Counted from the first letter of the stretch, positions 37,519 through 45,824 are shown. The stretch is DNA of 64,000 nucleotides from Enterococcus sp. BWR-S5 (GCF_016745255.1 NZ_JADOEQ010000003.1:186001-250000), one strand, 5' to 3'. Notes: generated by a model not told the origin, from the sequence alone. Program-made: numbers and translations.

Positions 37519-37551
37519 GACCTATCATACGTGCTGGAAAGAAGGATAAAA

Positions 37552-38085
37552 ATGGTTGACTTTAAGATGCTTGCAATGATTTTTGTGATTAATTTCGCTT
37601 ATATTACCCTGAACACCATACGATTTATGTTGACGATGAAGGGGTATAGAGTGCTCGCTCCAATTGTGAGTATGGCTGAAATCACTATTTATGTATTAGG
37701 CTTGAGTATGGTCTTAAATAGACTGGACGAGCCCCTAAATCTATTAGTGTATGCTTTAGGGTATGCAGTCGGTATCAGTGTAGGCATTAAGATTGAGGAT
37801 CATCTGGCACTTGGCTATATTATGGTTACTGTCATTCTTCCCTCGACTACAAAGCAGTTAAACCTCCCTGATAATTTGCGTTCAAACGGATACGGTGTTA
37901 CTGAGAGTGTAGCAATGGGACGTGATGGTGAACGGCTGGTCTTGGAAATACTGTCTCCGAGAAAAAACGAACGAAAACTTTATCGGCTGATTAATGATAT
38001 TGAACCTCGAGCCTTTATCATTTCCTATGAACCCAAATATATTTCCGGTGGTTTTTGGACAAAGAAAGTAAGAAATCGAAATTAG
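37552..38085 (+). CDS. DUF5698/DUF2179 (UPF0316, YebE-like) membrane protein
   Basis: 177 residues. Three hydrophobic segments (about 5-22, 33-51 and 55-75) form the membrane part, followed by a soluble C-terminal DUF2179 domain (about 95-165) of the kind also found in YitT proteins, where it may bind a small ligand. Function unknown. ATG 37552 is preferred since AAGGA lies about 7 nt upstream and the promoter places transcription start close by; a GTG at 37531 would fall too near the start of the transcript. Monocistronic, with its own promoter and a strong terminator. Confidence 0.85.
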   Translation: MVDFKMLAMIFVINFAYITLNTIRFMLTMKGYRVLAPIVSMAEITIYVLGLSMVLNRLDEPLNLLVYALGYAVGISVGIKIEDHLALGYIMVTVILPSTTKQLNLPDNLRSNGYGVTESVAMGRDGERLVLEILSPRKNERKLYRLINDIEPRAFIISYEPKYISGGFWTKKVRNRN

Positions 38086-38108
38086 CTATCCCCTATTATT
38101 TTCCTAAT

Positions 38109-38155
38109 AAAACAGCGATTCATCATCTCACAAGCAGATGAATCGCTGTTTTTGT
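38109..38155 (+). terminator. Strong intrinsic terminator after the DUF2179 gene
   Basis: A 16-bp perfect stem (38109-38124 with 38137-38152, AAAACAGCGATTCATC) with a 12-nt loop and a T-run. Confidence 0.9.
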
Positions 38156-38241
38156 CTTTGCTTTGCCTTCAGGCTTTCCAAATAGCAAAATATTTGTTAA
38201 AATACATGTAACGACTTAGTGACAAGGAAGGAGGTTACTTT

Positions 38242-39177
38242 ATGTTTATCTATGTTGGCTGCTCCGGAGGAATGACCTCAAGCATGTTTTGTCAAAGAAT
38301 TGTAAAAGCAATCGATGCTGTTGAATCACCACTAAAAGCAGTCTTTGATGATATAGGAACTATCATACGGAGAAAAAAAGAATTTGAAGGAAATTATGAT
38401 TTAGTATTTGCTTATGGTGGAATCAATTATATTCAAGCATACAATGCCTATGACTTCGGTACAATTTTTGACGTTGTCTTCGTTTCTCCGCAGATGCGGC
38501 ATATGACAAAGAGCAAACAGGAAATTTTAAAGGATTATCCGGTTATCGTCAAGGATATTGAAATGAAAACATTTGGAACTATGGATGGTCCTGTGGCCTA
38601 CAATAATTTATTGGACGAACTAATTGGGATAGACTATGAACGCTCCTATGTCTCTTCAAGACACCCTGAAACAAAAAATGGTGACAAAAACATTGAGTTG
38701 CTTATACTCGGTGCTGATCAATCAGATTCCTTTTTCACCTCATTTTTTAGTGTCTGGGAGTCCCTTGAGCTACGAGTCCTTACAGAGAGCTACTCTTTGG
38801 AGTCACTCTACGATTTTCATCCAAAGAATGATTTTGATGTTCGAGTATTATTTGGCAGTTCGGATTTGATTGTTAAGGAGGAATTTGCTAAACTTTCCAG
38901 AAGAATTGATGCTGTGCTGATCGTTCCCTTTTCTAATCCTGTACTTGAAAAGAAAAAACAATGGTTCAATGACTATGACATTCCTGTATTTGTCTTTGAA
39001 GCCACCTGTCTTGCAATAAAAAACGGTGAAGCAGAAGCTCACCGTTTCGAAACAATACTTAATGGTCTTGTTTATAATTCAGAGTATACAAGAGAAATTA
39101 GCTCGGCAGAATGGGAAACCCCACCGCCCAGAAAAATTAGAAAGTCGGCTTTTTTTGGTCTGGTGAGTTGGGAATAA
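38242..39177 (+). CDS. PTS EIIB-like protein of unknown role
   Basis: 311 residues, cytoplasmic. The N-terminus, IYVGCSGGMTSSMFC, resembles the phosphorylation loop of lactose/cellobiose-type PTS EIIB proteins, with Cys7 as the would-be phosphocysteine. DVVFVSPQ fits the same alpha/beta fold. The second half (about 150-280) looks like a further alpha/beta domain without clear motifs. EIIB proteins are about 100 residues, so this is a long variant, and no EIIA or EIIC gene is adjacent, so a regulatory role is as likely as transport. AAGGAGG lies just upstream of the ATG. Its last 41 bp overlap the convergent HTH gene. Confidence 0.7.
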   Translation: MFIYVGCSGGMTSSMFCQRIVKAIDAVESPLKAVFDDIGTIIRRKKEFEGNYDLVFAYGGINYIQAYNAYDFGTIFDVVFVSPQMRHMTKSKQEILKDYPVIVKDIEMKTFGTMDGPVAYNNLLDELIGIDYERSYVSSRHPETKNGDKNIELLILGADQSDSFFTSFFSVWESLELRVLTESYSLESLYDFHPKNDFDVRVLFGSSDLIVKEEFAKLSRRIDAVLIVPFSNPVLEKKKQWFNDYDIPVFVFEATCLAIKNGEAEAHRFETILNGLVYNSEYTREISSAEWETPPPRKIRKSAFFGLVSWE

Positions 39178-39595
39178 AGGAGCGTTCTGCTAAAGTAACC
39201 CAACTATTCCACTTATCTTGGTCCGTAAATACGTATAAAATGAATTCTTTTCCAAAAATGGTCTCTTTGATATGAAGCTGCCTTTGTTCGCTGAAAGCAA
39301 GGGCGGCCTTTTTCTCTATTTCAAGAAACTCTAGTGAAGTTCTACCTTTTTTTAGTGATAGGTAAACTGTTTTTTGTTCAAGAACCAACGGAGCTTTCTG
39401 CTCTTGAGCTGTTGGTATCGGACCGAAAACACGAGTCATTGCTTCGTAGGTAGTCAACCAGACAGTTCCACTCTTCCGAATTTCCTCTTCATGAAATCGC
39501 CCTCTAGCTACTGCTTGCCGTAAGGTATTCCCACCTGCCAGCTGCCACTTTTCAGCTGCTTCTGTAAAGGTTAACACTTGTGTTAAGTCTACCAT
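39137..39595 (-). CDS. Small helix-turn-helix protein
   Basis: 152 residues. The N-terminal part (LTFTEAAEKWQLAGGNTLR, then GRFHEEEIRKSG and WLTTYEAMTRVFG) is the HTH-type module found in small Firmicute DNA-binding or antitoxin-like proteins. The C-terminal 80 residues are unassigned. ATG 39595 is preferred over 39619 because AAGGGG stands 6-7 nt upstream. It follows the DUF1803 gene by 69 bp on the same strand and overlaps the convergent EIIB-like gene at the 3' end. Its target is unknown. Confidence 0.7.
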   Translation of the reverse strand: MVDLTQVLTFTEAAEKWQLAGGNTLRQAVARGRFHEEEIRKSGTVWLTTYEAMTRVFGPIPTAQEQKAPLVLEQKTVYLSLKKGRTSLEFLEIEKKAALAFSEQRQLHIKETIFGKEFILYVFTDQDKWNSWVTLAERSFIPNSPDQKKPTF

Positions 39596-39664
39596 CAATG
39601 ATTCCCCTTTCGTATTCACTCCACAGTTGAGTTTATTTAGTTTACATAATATAATTATAGTTAA

Positions 39665-40564
39665 TTAGATAACCAAATAACTTAATGATTCCTGATTTGC
39701 TAAAAATGTTGTTAAACATTCAAAGTAGAAGTACATTTTATGAAACACACGTTGATTGTGGTCATCAATTTGCTTATACGTTGCTACATAAGTATAAAGC
39801 TGTTCATTCGAGATTGAGGTTTCTCTTTGAATTACAGGAGCTAGGAGCTGCCACCCGTCTTCTGTCTTCTTAAGCTGCTCAATCATCACTAGAGATTCAA
39901 GAAAAATATTTCTTTTATCTGCTACCCTTCTATTTTTAAGGACTGCTCGGATGATTCTATACGTCTGTGCTGCAAAATAATTACTATCCACATCTCCAAT
40001 TAGTTCCTGCAAAGGCTGGTAGACCTTTGGCAACTTGTCACCGGATGTCGCTTCCATTGCTGCAAAATAAGAAGCAAAATCAAGTGGTTGACTATTTTTC
40101 TGATGAATCGAAACAAATGTCAATTGCTCATTCCCATAAGCTTGTTTTTCAAAAAAGTTATCCGATGAATCAATTACACCAAAAAAGAAGGAATCTTCCG
40201 CGCTAAAAAGCTCATCCCACAATGCTTCTCCGAATAAATAGCAGGACTCTTCTACGTTTTCGTCTTTATGTTTTTTAACAAATAACTTGGCTGCTTCTTT
40301 TTCCTTCTCAAGTCCATTCGTATTGAAAAAAGGAATCTCCATATAGTAACGTCGTTCTTCTCGCCGAATCAACTGAAAATCAATCATCTCTTCTAAAAAT
40401 TGCTCAAAATTTCTTTCTTGAAATATTTTTTTCAACTCTCTTAAGATAATTTTCTCTGCTCTGTGCTCGCTAAAGTAAGTAACAATTTGATTGAACAGCG
40501 GGTTATTCACTAGTTTTTCTAATTTTTTTTGATTCTTATGTTGAAAATAGTAAGTGACTGTCAT
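39665..40564 (-). CDS. DUF1803-like protein downstream of ppaC
   Basis: 299 residues, soluble, helical and rich in aromatic residues. The opening (ILRELKKIF, then FEQFLEEMIDFQLIRREERRYYMEIPFF) resembles the DUF1803 family, which in streptococci also lies next to ppaC. The function is unknown. GGAGAAGAAG precedes the ATG. The gene is 170 bp downstream of ppaC with a terminator between, so it may have its own promoter. Confidence 0.65.
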   Translation of the reverse strand: MTVTYYFQHKNQKKLEKLVNNPLFNQIVTYFSEHRAEKIILRELKKIFQERNFEQFLEEMIDFQLIRREERRYYMEIPFFNTNGLEKEKEAAKLFVKKHKDENVEESCYLFGEALWDELFSAEDSFFFGVIDSSDNFFEKQAYGNEQLTFVSIHQKNSQPLDFASYFAAMEATSGDKLPKVYQPLQELIGDVDSNYFAAQTYRIIRAVLKNRRVADKRNIFLESLVMIEQLKKTEDGWQLLAPVIQRETSISNEQLYTYVATYKQIDDHNQRVFHKMYFYFECLTTFLANQESLSYLVI

Positions 40565-40683
40565 TCTTCTTCTCCTAACCTAACATCGTGAAATAATGTG
40601 ACAATTGTCTTCATTTAAAGAGTTGTCATCAAGCCGGCAGCTTATTCGGAAACTGTGCCATGACATCTTCTGCCTATGTACTG

Positions 40684-40720
40684 GAAAAACGGGACTTAGC
40701 CGTTCACGATCCAAGTCCCG
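40684..40720 (-). terminator. Intrinsic terminator of ppaC
   Basis: An 8-bp stem, CGGGACTT (40690-40697) and AAGTCCCG (40713-40720), followed on the minus strand by TTTTTCC. Confidence 0.8.
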
Positions 40721-40733
40721 CCTGCTTATTCTG

Positions 40734-41660
40734 TTAATTAAATGCTGCTGTTAACTGAGGTACAATTTGTTTTTTACGAGAAACAACACCCTTCAGGAAG
40801 GAGCGATTATTCTCTAATGTAATATTGAAGGCCTTTTCTACTTTGTCTAATGAATTGCCAAGAACTAATAGCTCAGAATCACTATCCAAAATGTTCGTGA
40901 TAATTAGGATAAACATTTCGTAGCCGTTGGCTGTGATTTCAGCAGTCATGGCCGCTTCTAATTCCGCTTGACGACTAAGAATATCATTGAAATCAACCGT
41001 ATTGATTTGCGCGATACGCACATTTATATCTCCAAGAGGAAAGCTTTTTGCATCTAGGTCCAGTAATACTTCTGCTGATTTGTCGCTTAAATTCGTTCCA
41101 GCCTTCAGCATATCCAAACCATAGCCATTTAAATCAATTTCTGCAATATCAGCCAGCTCATTAGCCGCCTGTACGTCCTCTTCTGTGCAAGTTGGAGACT
41201 TGAACAGTAATGTATCAGAAATAATCGCTGAAACCATCATACCGGCAATCTGTGTAGGGATAACAACATTATTTTCTTTAAACATTTTGAAAATAATTGT
41301 ACTGGTACAACCTACAGGCTCAGCACGGTAGTACAATGGATCCGCAGTTTCAAAGTTAGCGATTCTGTGATGATCGACTACTGCCAAAATTGTCAGGTCC
41401 TTGATATCTGAAACACTTTGTTGAAACTCATTATGATCGACAAGCATGACTTGCTTTGTTTCTGAACCAGCTTCTTCAATAACTCGTGGTGCAGGAACAT
41501 TAAAATAGTCCAATGCGTATTGTGTTTCTTCACTTGGTGTTCCTAAAGCCACCGGAACAGTGTTCTTTCCTAATTCCTTTTGTAGATAAGCAAAGCTGAT
41601 TGCTGCTCCGATTGCATCTGTATCGGGGTTTTGATGTCCAAAAACAAAAATTTCTGACAT
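40734..41660 (-). CDS. ppaC: Manganese-dependent inorganic pyrophosphatase
   Basis: 308 residues. A family II (DHH superfamily) enzyme that splits pyrophosphate in the cytoplasm and so pulls biosynthesis forward. [11 protein letters not shown] and VDHHR supply the metal ligands; the C-terminal DHHA2 domain ends with [10 protein letters not shown], containing the substrate-binding basic residues. ATG 41660 is chosen from family length and the GGAG 11 nt upstream; an upstream in-frame start would add 38 unrelated residues. In streptococci ppaC lies close to pflA, whereas here a toxin cassette separates them. Confidence 0.95.
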   Translation of the reverse strand: MSEIFVFGHQNPDTDAIGAAISFAYLQKELGKNTVPVALGTPSEETQYALDYFNVPAPRVIEEAGSETKQVMLVDHNEFQQSVSDIKDLTILAVVDHHRIANFETADPLYYRAEPVGCTSTIIFKMFKENNVVIPTQIAGMMVSAIISDTLLFKSPTCTEEDVQAANELADIAEIDLNGYGLDMLKAGTNLSDKSAEVLLDLDAKSFPLGDINVRIAQINTVDFNDILSRQAELEAAMTAEITANGYEMFILIITNILDSDSELLVLGNSLDKVEKAFNITLENNRSFLKGVVSRKKQIVPQLTAAFN

Positions 41661-41783
41661 AGTTGTTTTCACTCCTCTAACGTATTGACCTAGAATAACC
41701 AGACATGTTTCTCTGTTTTTTTCAGGTCCTGTGTCCACTATCCAATTGATGATTGAACGGGTACACTTTATCATTCATTATTA

Positions 41784-41811
41784 ATAATAACAAAAATTCT
41801 AAAAAGAACAA
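41784..41811 (-). promoter_or_regulatory. Candidate promoter of ppaC
   Basis: Minus strand: -35 TTGTTC (41806-41811), 16-bp spacer, -10 TATTAT (41784-41789), giving a leader of about 115 nt. Confidence 0.5.
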
Positions 41812-41887
41812 CAATTTTATGACGGATTTAGTCTTTATATTCTAAGTTGTAGAGGAAATCTTATTCCATAACCGTATCAACGAATTA

Positions 41888-42271
41888 TTACTTAAATTTT
41901 CCTCTAGGATTATCTTTATTCTCGTTCAATAATCTGATATATTTATCCATTTTCATAATCATTCCATCGTCATCATCAACATACAAATTCGTTGGGAAAT
42001 TATTTTGCATCAGCACTTGCTTTAAAATTTTCTTTGAAGTAAATGTCATCATTATAAAATGAGGATTTTTAAAGGGGAGCAGTTCTAGCTCTTCCTTCTC
42101 ATAATCCTCAATCAAGTTATCTAAAAAATCGAAAAAGACATGCTCAGCTCCATAGTCCACTACTACTCTATCATTTTCTAATTGTGTTACTTGTTTACAA
42201 TTGTAGTAGTCTTTTTTCTTTATCTCTTGAATCGTTAGATTTTCATTCCCAACTAATATAATCCACTGCAT
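41888..42271 (-). CDS. Uncharacterised small protein in the toxin cassette (possible immunity protein)
   Basis: 127 residues, acidic, no membrane segment. Not recognised. The mix of short strands and helices and its place at the end of the LXG cassette suggest an immunity protein, perhaps left from an earlier toxin. GGAGGAAG precedes the ATG with good spacing, so the gene is probably expressed. Two other small genes of this sort lie upstream on the same strand. Confidence 0.6.
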   Translation of the reverse strand: MQWIILVGNENLTIQEIKKKDYYNCKQVTQLENDRVVVDYGAEHVFFDFLDNLIEDYEKEELELLPFKNPHFIMMTFTSKKILKQVLMQNNFPTNLYVDDDDGMIMKMDKYIRLLNENKDNPRGKFK

Positions 42272-42351
42272 GAGCTTCCTCCTACTGAGTTACTCAACCT
42301 ATCTTCTAAATTTGTAAAAGGATTGAAGCCTCTAGTCGACAATTACATGTG

Positions 42352-42690
42352 TTAAAAATCTGATGGCTCGGTGTATTCAATGTGATGTTCTGATAGACCG
42401 TTAGGATATTGATCTTTTGGATAATCCTGTTCAATGATTTCATTGAAGTTACGAATAGTTTCAGATAAAGCTTCCTCAATCGTTTTTCCAAAGCCTACAG
42501 CCGCTTCGAAATCTCCATCAAATTTTCTTTTTACATGCAAATCAGTAAGTCCACTAAAGCTTCCTTCTTGATCTTCATAAACTCTTATTTTCATCTTTCC
42601 ATAAGGTAATATTGAGTGCATCCAAATCACGAATTCTGCAGATACTTTTTCAATTTTTTGTACATTACTCAATTTCAACTCTTTCCACAT
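42352..42690 (-). CDS. Uncharacterised small protein in the toxin cassette (possible immunity protein)
   Basis: 112 residues, acidic. MWKELKLSNVQKI leads into an alpha/beta chain with FSGLTDLHVKRKFDG and TIEEALSETIRNF, a pattern seen in several immunity-like proteins. I cannot name the family. GAGAGGAAG lies upstream of the ATG. It sits between two other small genes in the LXG cassette and may be an orphan immunity gene. Confidence 0.6.
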   Translation of the reverse strand: MWKELKLSNVQKIEKVSAEFVIWMHSILPYGKMKIRVYEDQEGSFSGLTDLHVKRKFDGDFEAAVGFGKTIEEALSETIRNFNEIIEQDYPKDQYPNGLSEHHIEYTEPSDF

Positions 42691-43077
42691 AAAACAAACT
42701 TCCTCTCAACTTTTACCATATTCTGAATGATTGTTCCATCAGGGATAATAAAAACATATTTTCTATTTTTATAATATCCCTTTCGGATAATCTATTGTTT
42801 TAGTCTGCTACAAAAAAAGAAAGACTGTATGAGCAACATATCTAGAAGTCACTACTTCCACAGTTTGTTTTACATTCTCCTCGAATAAAACACTTAATTT
42901 CCCTTCTAATGAATTTTGATGTTCAAACTTGATTAGTGAGTTCGCTCTTACTAGTCAAGGCTCTATCTCCTCGATTCCCGTCAATCGGTAGAGTGCCTTT
43001 TTATTTTCCTCATCACTTTTACGCACATCTTAAATATTCTTACACACAAAAAATATTTCTTTGTATACATGAAATAT
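42691..43077. other. Non-coding gap inside the toxin cassette
   Basis: 387 bp with no supported coding region. It contains a plus-strand terminator-like hairpin (42957-43008) though no plus-strand gene leads into it. It may be the scar of a lost toxin/immunity unit. Confidence 0.5.
42957..43008 (+). terminator. Orphan terminator-like hairpin
   Basis: AAGGC/GCCTT, TCTA/TAGA and CGATT/AATCG pair in nested fashion (42957-42999) with bulges, followed by TTTTATTTT on the plus strand. The minus-strand side is not T-rich. Confidence 0.5.
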
Positions 43078-43413
43078 TTAATCAGTAAATGTTGTTAGTT
43101 TGCATGAGAAGGCAATATAATCTGCAAGCCATTGAGAGATGTCATACATCCTACCAGCTGCTATTTCCGTAAAAGAATCTGTTGTGATAACATCTAAGAT
43201 GTAATTTGTCGAATCACCTTCAAAATTTTTAATCTCCACTTCCAACCCAAACACCTCACAAAATCCAATTTCACCATGAGGTGGCTGTTCATCTGTATCA
43301 AACCAAAATTCTGGTATATTTAACTTTTCTTGTAACAAAACAGATAATTGTTCTAAGTCACCTTGAAACACTATTCTTACTCTTGCTTTCATTCCATACT
43401 TATTCTCGTTCAT
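43078..43413 (-). CDS. Immunity-like protein next to the LXG toxin domain
   Basis: 111 residues, acidic (calculated by eye). It starts 21 bp after the toxin-domain stop, on the same strand, the usual place of a cognate immunity gene. No recognised family; alternating strands and helices, with a single FCEVFGLEVEI strand region near the middle. GGAGAG precedes the ATG. The role rests on position only. Confidence 0.65.
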   Translation of the reverse strand: MNENKYGMKARVRIVFQGDLEQLSVLLQEKLNIPEFWFDTDEQPPHGEIGFCEVFGLEVEIKNFEGDSTNYILDVITTDSFTEIAAGRMYDISQWLADYIAFSCKLTTFTD

Positions 43414-43434
43414 AATTAATTACTCTCCTAATCT

Positions 43435-44007
43435 CTAATTACCTGATGGCAAAAATTTAATTGAAAATCCTTGTTTATTTGGCTTTAAACCTTCAAATCC
43501 TGGTGTTTGTGACAATATTTCTCGGAATTGCGGGTTTGCTTTGACACTATTTCCATACAATTCATATAATACATCACTTTTTATATAGAAATCTATATCA
43601 TAATTAGTTAAATCTATTGGTTGACCAAAAGTACTTTTATTTGGGTTACCAACTGTACCCGTTTTAAATGACCCAGTATATCCAGCCTCAAGATTAGGAT
43701 CTATCTCACTGAATTGTGGTAATAAATGTTTCTCCGCTAAAATATCCAATTCCCCATGTAATTTTTGAAGTTCTGGATTTAAGGTGTTAACCCCACTGGC
43801 TTTTTTAACACCCACTTTATACATACTCTGCAGTTTATTGAACGCATAAACATAGCCAAAATTAATAATTAAATCCCAAGTCCCATCCGATTGTCTCTTG
43901 CCGACGAAGTCTTGAATGTGTCCTAGGCCTTGGTAGAACCAAGGGACATCTGTTCCGTTGAATATTCTGTTCCATGTTTCCATTGGTTGTTGATGCGTGT
44001 TTCCCAT
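43435..44007 (-). pseudogene. C-terminal toxin part of the LXG protein, out of frame
   Basis: 190 codons in the -1 frame relative to the LXG gene, overlapping its end by 85 bp. From about FNGTDVPWFYQGLGHIQDF on, it reads as a toxin domain. TGSFKTGTVGN followed by NYDIDFYI fits the G-S...D-x-D pattern of nucleotidyltransferase-fold proteins, so the toxin may modify a nucleotide or RNA; this is inference. There is no ribosome binding site before its first ATG. It most likely belonged to one gene with the LXG part, now split by loss of one base. A sequencing error or a programmed shift are alternatives. Confidence 0.6.
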
Positions 44008-44840
44008 TCTTTGGGGCTCAGTTTTAGTATATCATAGTCTGATTCATCTAAATATTCGCCTACTTTTTTCAAATAAGCTTGTAATTCAGCGTTGTCTAAA
44101 CGTTTTCCATTATGCTCAATGGACCAAGTGACACTATCGGTGATTTCATCGTAACACTTGATTAATGTGTACTTTTTCAGTTCCTCGTTGCGTTCACTAT
44201 CCATTTTTGGTTGATTGCGTGTGTTCCACTTCTCATTCAACGGTTGAATCCATGACAGACTCATACGGTCCAGTTCAAAAGTACCGGTACTGGCATTCCA
44301 TGCGCTGCCCTTTCCTACCTCGGCAATTCCTTGGTTAAGCTGGCTTAATAAGCTTTCAACTTCGGAAAAAATGCCGGCAGAGGAAGCGTTGAACTCATAC
44401 AGATGCTTCCGCGTCTCTTCTAATTTCGCAATTGCTGCCTGTGTCCGCATAATGCTGCGCTCCAATACCGGGTCAGCCTTTTCCAGGCTATCAATCGCAG
44501 CATATTGGGCCTTCAATACTTGTCCTCCCTGTGCGATTTTCTCACTGAGTTCACTTTCCTTCACATCGCAAGTATCCACTGAGCTTTCAAACTCATTCGG
44601 GAATTTTTGATGTGCTTCAGTCAGAGCATCGCAAACCATTGTTACTCCGTTGACCAGTGGCGGGTAGACAGTGGTGAAATATAGTTTAGCTGAATCATAG
44701 GTATTGCCAGATAGCGGTGCACGCATGAACGCATGGCAGCTATCAGCGAGAGCACCAATGGCCTGGCTATAAGCATTCGCTAATTGTACCGCACTGTTGG
44801 TCTGACTTCTGACCTCGGAAAGATACATATCAATACTCAT
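43923..44840 (-). CDS. LXG-domain type VII secretion effector, N-terminal part
   Basis: 305 residues. The start (MSIDMYLSEVRSQTNSAVQLA) and the helical, coiled-coil region to about residue 200 fit the LXG domain, which targets polymorphic toxins to the Esx (type VIIb) secretion system. A linker with LNEKWNTRNQPK and IEHNGKRLDN follows. The frame ends at GSTKA just after the linker, where the toxin domain should continue; that domain is found in the -1 frame. ATG 44840 has GGGAGG upstream and overlaps the end of the Lap2 gene by 11 bp, implying coupled translation. As it stands it would yield a secretion domain with no toxin. Confidence 0.75.
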   Translation of the reverse strand: MSIDMYLSEVRSQTNSAVQLANAYSQAIGALADSCHAFMRAPLSGNTYDSAKLYFTTVYPPLVNGVTMVCDALTEAHQKFPNEFESSVDTCDVKESELSEKIAQGGQVLKAQYAAIDSLEKADPVLERSIMRTQAAIAKLEETRKHLYEFNASSAGIFSEVESLLSQLNQGIAEVGKGSAWNASTGTFELDRMSLSWIQPLNEKWNTRNQPKMDSERNEELKKYTLIKCYDEITDSVTWSIEHNGKRLDNAELQAYLKKVGEYLDESDYDILKLSPKEWETRINNQWKHGTEYSTEQMSLGSTKA

Positions 44841-45201
44841 CAGCTGCATCCTCCCTTTGAAACAATACACTTCTTTCATCCAGCAAGTCGTTTTCCTTTT
44901 CAACTAAGGTCAGTTTTTCCTGCTGCAGCGCCTCAAATTGTTCCTCCAACTGTGTGAAGCTTCGATGTTTACACTCACGATGTTCTTGCTCACTGTCATG
45001 CAAGAATTGAGCTGAATCAGAAGTGTGGAAAACTTCCGACAAATCAGTTAGAAAATGCTGTTCCATTGCGTAGGCATCTTGAATAAAACGTTCTGATTCA
45101 TCAAGTTTTCTAAAAGAGGTATAGTTTTCTTCTTGTTGTTCATTAATTAATCGGAGCTGTCCATTCAGCTCCTGTTCTTTGTCGGCTATATTTTCTGTCA
45201 T
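44830..45201 (-). CDS. LXG-associated small alpha-helical protein Lap2 (DUF3958-like)
   Basis: 123 residues, nearly all charged heptad-like helix (ADKEQELNGQLRL, then FTQLEEQFEALQQEKLTLVEKEN), forming a helical hairpin. In LXG loci of streptococci and enterococci, a DUF3958 protein of this size stands directly before the toxin gene and binds the LXG domain as a targeting partner. Its ATG shares a base with the stop of the preceding gene (TAATG), so a GTG four codons earlier is less likely. It overlaps the LXG gene. Confidence 0.75.
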   Translation of the reverse strand: MTENIADKEQELNGQLRLINEQQEENYTSFRKLDESERFIQDAYAMEQHFLTDLSEVFHTSDSAQFLHDSEQEHRECKHRSFTQLEEQFEALQQEKLTLVEKENDLLDERSVLFQREDAADEY

Positions 45202-45512
45202 TAGGGAATCCACCGTCCTAACGGGTTGACTGCATCAAATGCGTTGAAGGCTTCCGCCCGTTCTGCATCCACTCGAGCAAACTCGCTGGCGACTGTTGTA
45301 ATTTTGCCAATATCTGCATTGAAAGCAGCAACGATAGTGGTCAGGGCTTCTGCTGTTTGTTTAATTGTCTGTTGTGCATTCGTATTGCCGGTAACGGTTG
45401 TTTGCCCAGCGGCTACACTAGGTGCTTGAATCGCACTCAAAGTATTTGCCGCCTGACTCATCTGTGCTGCAGTAGTGCTGGCGACACTCATTTTACTATT
45501 TAATTCTGTCAT
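45201..45512 (-). CDS. LXG-associated small protein Lap1 (DUF3130/TIGR04197-like)
   Basis: 103 residues, alanine- and threonine-rich, WXG100-like helical hairpin. The family is that of small type VII effectors/targeting factors that open LXG operons. Its Ala/Thr-rich helices and the ending NPLGRWIP fit. ATG 45512 is preferred, with AAGGAG 11 nt upstream, over a GTG at 45524 that abuts that site. First gene of the cassette; a long palindrome lies just upstream. No EssC or other apparatus gene is in this window, so the secretion system must be encoded elsewhere. Confidence 0.75.
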   Translation of the reverse strand: MTELNSKMSVASTTAAQMSQAANTLSAIQAPSVAAGQTTVTGNTNAQQTIKQTAEALTTIVAAFNADIGKITTVASEFARVDAERAEAFNAFDAVNPLGRWIP

Positions 45513-45545
45513 ATTGATAAACACTCCTTGTTGAAGAGGTTGTGA

Positions 45546-45651
45546 CAGGAGCGATCAGCTACGAGAAACAAGAAGGAACATACGAAAATAGCATTCTTCG
45601 TATTTTCGGTATGTTTCAGCTTGTTTCCGAAGTAGTTGCTCCTGGAACACC
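45546..45651. repeat. 106-nt imperfect palindrome upstream of lap1
   Basis: The left arm (from CAGGAGC at 45546) and right arm (to GCTCCTG at 45651) are reverse complements over about 45 positions with a few mismatches and single-base gaps; CGAAAATA and GAAACAAG are matched blocks. The loop is a few bases. No T-run follows on the minus strand, so it is not a simple terminator for pflA. Confidence 0.7.
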
Positions 45652-45785
45652 GTTTTTTCAGAGATGATTCCGATTCAGTGTACCACAATCATATAAACAG
45701 AAATTCTCAACATTTTATCAATATGTAAAAAAAAACTGATAAAAAAAAGATATATAATTCTTGAAAGCGATAGAAGAAAATCCCA

Positions 45786-45824
45786 AAAAAGCTGCAGCAC
45801 ATGATTATCCATATGCTGCAGCTT
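45786..45824 (-). terminator. Intrinsic terminator of pflA
   Basis: An 11-bp perfect stem, AAGCTGCAGCA (45789-45799) and TGCTGCAGCTT (45814-45824), followed on the minus strand by a T-run. Confidence 0.88.

Noticed and set aside
43985-44010. GGGAAAC as a programmed -1 frameshift site between the LXG and toxin frames
   Set aside because: The heptamer is in the wrong phase: the LXG codons read TGG GAA ACA, not G GGA AAC, so slippage would not be favoured.
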